Below are positions 15,601-17,963 of a stretch of DNA of 17,963 nucleotides, piece after piece. The translations under genes were made by a program, and so were the position numbers. Where the stretch lies: assembly GCA_964637345.1 (NCBI GenBank), contig CAZWTD010000023.1, forward strand, positions 1 through 17,963, given 5' to 3'. The notes beneath the pieces were generated by a model that was not told where the DNA came from, made no database searches, and saw only the letters and a program-made list of their open reading frames with translations. The first letter of the stretch is position 1. Each line of letters starts with the position of its first letter. This stretch comes from CAZWTD01 sp964637345. Lineage in GTDB: Bacteria; Patescibacteriota; Patescibacteriia; HK-STAS-PATE-3.

Positions 15601-16172
15601 GAGGCCGCGACCTTGCATCAACCGGGCATCTCTATTTCCGGCCGAACAATAGTTATGCGGGAATGGTCTGGGAGGGAAGCGCCGGAACCGCAAGCCAGCG
15701 CCTCCATATTCCGCTCGGGATTACCGGGCAGCCGGCTGTTCTCGCCCAAGGCTATGGAACAGTGGATAGTACGAATGGCGCCAACGCGATCGGCGGATAT
15801 TTTGACGGGGCGGCGAACGATGCTGCTGGCGCTGGAGTATCCGGCGATGTGACAAGCTGCGGATCGAGCGGCGGTTGTGCCGGCGGGCGTTTTGACGGAA
15901 GGACTTTCGTCGGCCTCCACGTACAGTCCTATGAAGCGAGTTTCCCGGCGTTATATGTCGCAAACGGCGCTGGGGCGAACGGCGTCGCGGCGAATCTCGA
16001 CGGAAATGTTACGGTGACGGGGAACTTGGAGGCGATTCCAGTAAGCTTCCCGGCGTGCAGCTGGGTGACCGTTATTCATGGCGATACGGTTTGCCCAAAT
16101 AATGGTTTTATTGCCGGATTTGATGAAACCTCAAACGGGGTAGCCGATAAGGTGTACTGCTGTGGGAATTAA
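12690..16172 (+). CDS. Large secreted protein: two beta-propeller-like regions, Asp-rich repeats and C-terminal fibre module
   Basis: About 1160 aa. A basic N-terminus and signal/TM (about 21-38; possible cleavage after VEA48) precede a propeller-like region (about 60-450; NLRWRVDRV, NQLWTRDLG and STVWTTNLN suggest PQQ-like blades). A Cys-rich stretch lies at about 451-520. A second propeller contains four DxGxDxxxxTxDD-type repeats starting at about 562, 664, 750 and 809, which may bind calcium. An Ig-like segment follows (about 875-945). A C-terminal part with GGYFDG/GGRFDG fibre motifs ends VYCCGN. The ATG at 12690 overlaps the previous stop (TGATG). ATG 12681 is an in-frame alternative; AGGAGG (12672-12677) is 12 and 3 nt away respectively. 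Probably the large adhesive or scaffold member of the set. Confidence 0.85.
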   Translation: MKRFFTQYLSRKSTLRQMRQSVVISTGVLMTAIVIGLTLRQLSFQVEASTALIPSWTPAAMLGAGEIRENPVENTPTSRLFYLWTSGGGNLRWRVDRVNDDGSVSSGTVSSQTLHNFGPRGFVSDGLDGAYTAWISDDLTNSRYYVSRVGSTGNQLWTRDLGVVGLSNSPEPERSIGTLSNGNLYALSPKSASVVCANIMNRSNGVPQWTSTAGCGQMRSVLNPADFGATSGISTASVADSTNGFIFYAQANVPAGDDVNVLRRVNNAGSTVWTTNLNTVFGEGAVVKDMVKIDDTIYASLLLYPSDRRVVHAFRESDGTPVWPGELELPNYPYSFVQSGSNEIAIFYPLSGKSYVNRINIQDGSFLYPAPVEVFSFQPSSSLYTNLVSNFPLGTVMALACQNSEDDCFVQGVTGSGDLLFPEGAKSLPDKTSNGRFEAALHERTIAGGTESCLDTAHYNPDQVRQNAQMYCFSEGPTLSTPLCSVDNGGSFTLCSDATIGKTVSHVQVSCTPGEYSAFSEGPFANNGTLDEASVVVDGRYIAYEDHYHAFAPFTPEVYFQDLGPDQIYQTNDDGPRTRLTNNSSVDRPMDIDRSRVLIGYDLNGPDTSETGLRIYDIATSGYQPGTLYTGDYGLNVFSSAALDGRYLAYSATQGGFPEVGMFDLGPDEQLGTSDDGSHVVLDNDWGAPNPPTMFVGGKYAFAKAQGNSATLYDLETHAEVATFGGSIDGFSFDGRYAIGWDDDHFSVNDFGPDLTYETADDQLWTQISSQGESSWPGEVHDGSIVWSAGSSLTAGDWNDYDTNVYRLDAGADGRFGSADDIGPYQITNETHMQATPVFNDQAYFWVDNREGSAGDFSHYDIYTTPIGADSSTIDEVRFTMTAPSGAKYTDQAAGIVNGDTYALHYPTLIDESGSWRVQATCVDSHGTSATNEVVWDAGIWPFSNDQKLSAYNGVGQIAKSDGDAMEIGNRGRDLASTGHLYFRPNNSYAGMVWEGSAGTASQRLHIPLGITGQPAVLAQGYGTVDSTNGANAIGGYFDGAANDAAGAGVSGDVTSCGSSGGCAGGRFDGRTFVGLHVQSYEASFPALYVANGAGANGVAANLDGNVTVTGNLEAIPVSFPACSWVTVIHGDTVCPNNGFIAGFDETSNGVADKVYCCGN

Positions 16173-16173
16173 T

Positions 16174-17835
16174 ATGCGCTCATCTCGATTATTCATCATC
16201 AGCCTATTCGTTGGACTTAGCCTGGCGGCGAGCGTTTTCGCGTTTGAAGAGCCGGTTGAGCTTCCACCAGAAGGTAGTACCTCAGCTCCGATATTAAGCG
16301 GTCCGACGGACGATATCCGTTATGGTCCTCTGTCGATCGAGGGTGGAATTACCACAAATGGTCCATTTGCAAGTCAAAGTGAAATTCGCACCAGTGGTGA
16401 TTTTACTGTGACAGACAACGCGCAGATTTGTCTTGGTGGTGAGTGTATCGATTCTTGGAATGATATCTTATCGCACTACGTTCGCTTATCACCCTCTGAT
16501 GCAGACAGCGGCTTCATTCACCTGAACGGGCTTGCTCGTTTCCAAGCCGCGGCGAATGCAGACTTTGCCCTCTACTCTCGCGCGGTCGGGGCCACGGCTG
16601 CGTCGACCTATGCGCTTTCCGGGAATGCCTGGGGTTCGGTTGATACCGACAACCAAAGCTTCGGGGTTCTGGGTATCGCCGCCCACAATAGCGACGTAAC
16701 AGGTCAGATGGCGCACGGCATCTTCGGGTGGGATGGCGGCAATCGAAACGCGTATGCAGGATATTTTACCGGCAGAGTGGACATTACTGATAACTCCTTA
16801 CTCTGTTTTATCGACGGTGATTTGATTGATTGTCGGAATACCTGGCCGCTCGGCGGTCCGGCGGACGATTTGTTAGCGCTTCAATTTCAATGGCCGTCTG
16901 ATGAGCAGTCTGGCTGGACAGCCGTGAACGGCCCAGGAAGGTTTACGAGTTTTGTGCTCGGGAATCCGGACGGTCATAGCGCCTCTCTCACCTGCGGTGA
17001 TGGAATTTGCTCTGAAGGAGCCGTTGCGTGCCCGACCGATTGCCCGGTTCTCTCAAGTATTACCGCGGCCTGGCAATCAGATACGACTGCACTTGTGTCG
17101 TGGACCTCAAATACACCGATGACCTCAGTCGTGCACTACGGTTTGTCCGACCAGTACGGGAGCCAGGAGCTTGATACAGCGACTGGAACGAGTCATTCCA
17201 TCACTTTGTCAGGTCTTGATAAAGACCTGAGCTATCATTATCGCGTCGGCGGAACAACCGCGGGATCCGGAACGGCGTTCTACTCAGACGATTACGTCCT
17301 CCCAGCGAATATCGACACCGAAGCTCCGCAAGTCGTGACGAGCTTAAACTACGCCGTCCATCTTCCACCATTGCCGCCAGGGAGTGATATTGAAAAGGTT
17401 GCGCTTTCATGGACGCACGCGAAGAACGATAATCCGCCCGGGAGCAATAGCGGCTTTAAAGAGTTTCGCGTGTATCGAAAGTTGACAACAGCGCCCGGAA
17501 ACCCGGTTCTGCTCGGCGCAACAACCAATCTTTCCTACAACGATAACGATCCGGCACTGCTCCAAACTCGTTCCTATCTCTATTGGGTGACCGCGGTTGA
17601 TAACAACCTCAATGAGTCGTTTCACCAAGATCAAACGGTCCATATTCCAAAACGTTGCACAGTGAACCTTGATTGTGCGCTGGATTCCGGATATCCGAAC
17701 TGTTGCAGCTGGGGCGAAGGGGGGAAGGCTTGCGCTGTTTCCTGCGGTAGCGGCGGCGGGAGTTCGCCGATTCTCAACAAGCTGCCGTATGAGCCGGGTT
17801 GCGGCGTAATAGGGTGCGGAGCTGGAACGGAATAA
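16174..17835 (+). CDS. Secreted modular surface protein, paralogue of the 11023-12690 product
   Basis: The product is 553 aa, almost the same length as its paralogue (555). The signal peptide ends at about VFA23 before FEEPVELPPEGSTSAPI. Then come a GPLSIEGG strand, ICLGGECIDSW, YVRLSPSDADSGFIHL, a fibre-like Gly/Ala stretch with AYAGYFTGRVDIT, and a CGDGIC...CPTDC knot from C274. Two FN3 domains follow (about 291-378 and 381-490). The Cys-rich tail from C495 (CTVNLDC...NCCSW...CAVSC) ends Gly/Cys-rich. ATG 16174 follows the previous TAA by 1 nt. An in-frame GTG at 16162 would overlap it and is less likely because the signal peptide fits the ATG better. Role as for the paralogue: exported, disulfide-rich, probably part of one surface assembly. 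Confidence 0.88.
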   Translation: MRSSRLFIISLFVGLSLAASVFAFEEPVELPPEGSTSAPILSGPTDDIRYGPLSIEGGITTNGPFASQSEIRTSGDFTVTDNAQICLGGECIDSWNDILSHYVRLSPSDADSGFIHLNGLARFQAAANADFALYSRAVGATAASTYALSGNAWGSVDTDNQSFGVLGIAAHNSDVTGQMAHGIFGWDGGNRNAYAGYFTGRVDITDNSLLCFIDGDLIDCRNTWPLGGPADDLLALQFQWPSDEQSGWTAVNGPGRFTSFVLGNPDGHSASLTCGDGICSEGAVACPTDCPVLSSITAAWQSDTTALVSWTSNTPMTSVVHYGLSDQYGSQELDTATGTSHSITLSGLDKDLSYHYRVGGTTAGSGTAFYSDDYVLPANIDTEAPQVVTSLNYAVHLPPLPPGSDIEKVALSWTHAKNDNPPGSNSGFKEFRVYRKLTTAPGNPVLLGATTNLSYNDNDPALLQTRSYLYWVTAVDNNLNESFHQDQTVHIPKRCTVNLDCALDSGYPNCCSWGEGGKACAVSCGSGGGSSPILNKLPYEPGCGVIGCGAGTE

Positions 17836-17838
17836 TGT

Positions 17839-17963
17839 ATGAATAGAATTTCTTCAATGCGAGTATATCTTATCCGAGCCATTCTGATCGGGTTTGCTCT
17901 TGCGGCGGTTATTCCTTCGCTGTCGGATGCTGCTACGCCCTTCGGGGGGAACCCAAATAAACG
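17839..17963 (+). CDS. Start of a fifth secreted-protein gene (truncated by window end)
   Basis: ATG at 17839, 3 nt after the previous TAA, opens 41 codons that run off the right edge. The peptide begins with a basic N-terminus and a hydrophobic signal segment (about 10-26), ending SLSDAA before TPFGGN, a likely signal peptidase I site near residue 31 or 32. The tight spacing places it in the same operon. The mature part is too short to assign a family. An overlapping ATG at 17835 is closed by TAG after three codons and is not the start. Confidence 0.75.
   Translation, partial: MNRISSMRVYLIRAILIGFALAAVIPSLSDAATPFGGNPNK

Noticed and set aside
1..17963. CRISPR arrays, transposases or rRNA genes
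   Set aside because: No regularly spaced repeats, no transposase or integrase motifs and no rRNA sequence were seen in the window.

Overview
The window looks like a piece of a Patescibacteria (CPR, Parcubacteria-like) chromosome. I infer this from style rather than from a marker gene: compact same-strand gene runs, small membrane proteins without close functional names, and a cluster of secreted proteins built from a W-x-EP...PP-x-G...AP N-terminus, ICLNGxC-type modules, CGDGxC cysteine knots and FN3 domains, an architecture I associate with these bacteria. TGA is a stop in every gene seen, so the code is standard. Base composition is moderately GC-rich except for one clearly AT-rich segment (about 1082-2411).

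Layout. (1) 1-930, minus strand: tRNA-Ser(TGA), a two-TM membrane protein and tRNA-Arg(GCG), closed by a candidate terminator at the left edge. (2) About 1082-2411: an AT-rich segment with a single gene for a membrane-anchored FN3 + beta-propeller surface protein. Its right end sits against the 3' end of tRNA-Ser(GCT). (3) 2414-9679, minus strand: a long, tightly packed run in the transcription order membrane-anchored unknown protein, lemA, htpX, two multi-TM proteins, clpC, comF, a GIY-YIG nuclease and tRNA-Ser(GCT). A near-consensus sigma70 promoter (TTGACA-18-TATACT) lies just upstream of its first gene. (4) 9831-17963, plus strand and divergent from (3): at least five genes for exported proteins, joined by ATGA/TGATG overlaps or 1-3 nt gaps. 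It is probably one operon and runs off the right edge.

How the genes may work together. The minus-strand run combines membrane and cytosolic protein quality control (LemA, HtpX, ClpC). The plus-strand operon encodes large disulfide-rich extracellular proteins that share modules and probably assemble on the cell surface as fibres or adhesins. Quality control next to, and divergent from, a heavy secretion load is a sensible pairing, but the link is inference.

Assembly note: the first secreted-protein gene is split by 100 Ns flanked by a perfect 55-nt duplication. Removing the Ns and one copy restores a single open frame of 346 aa, so the gap is almost certainly artificial.
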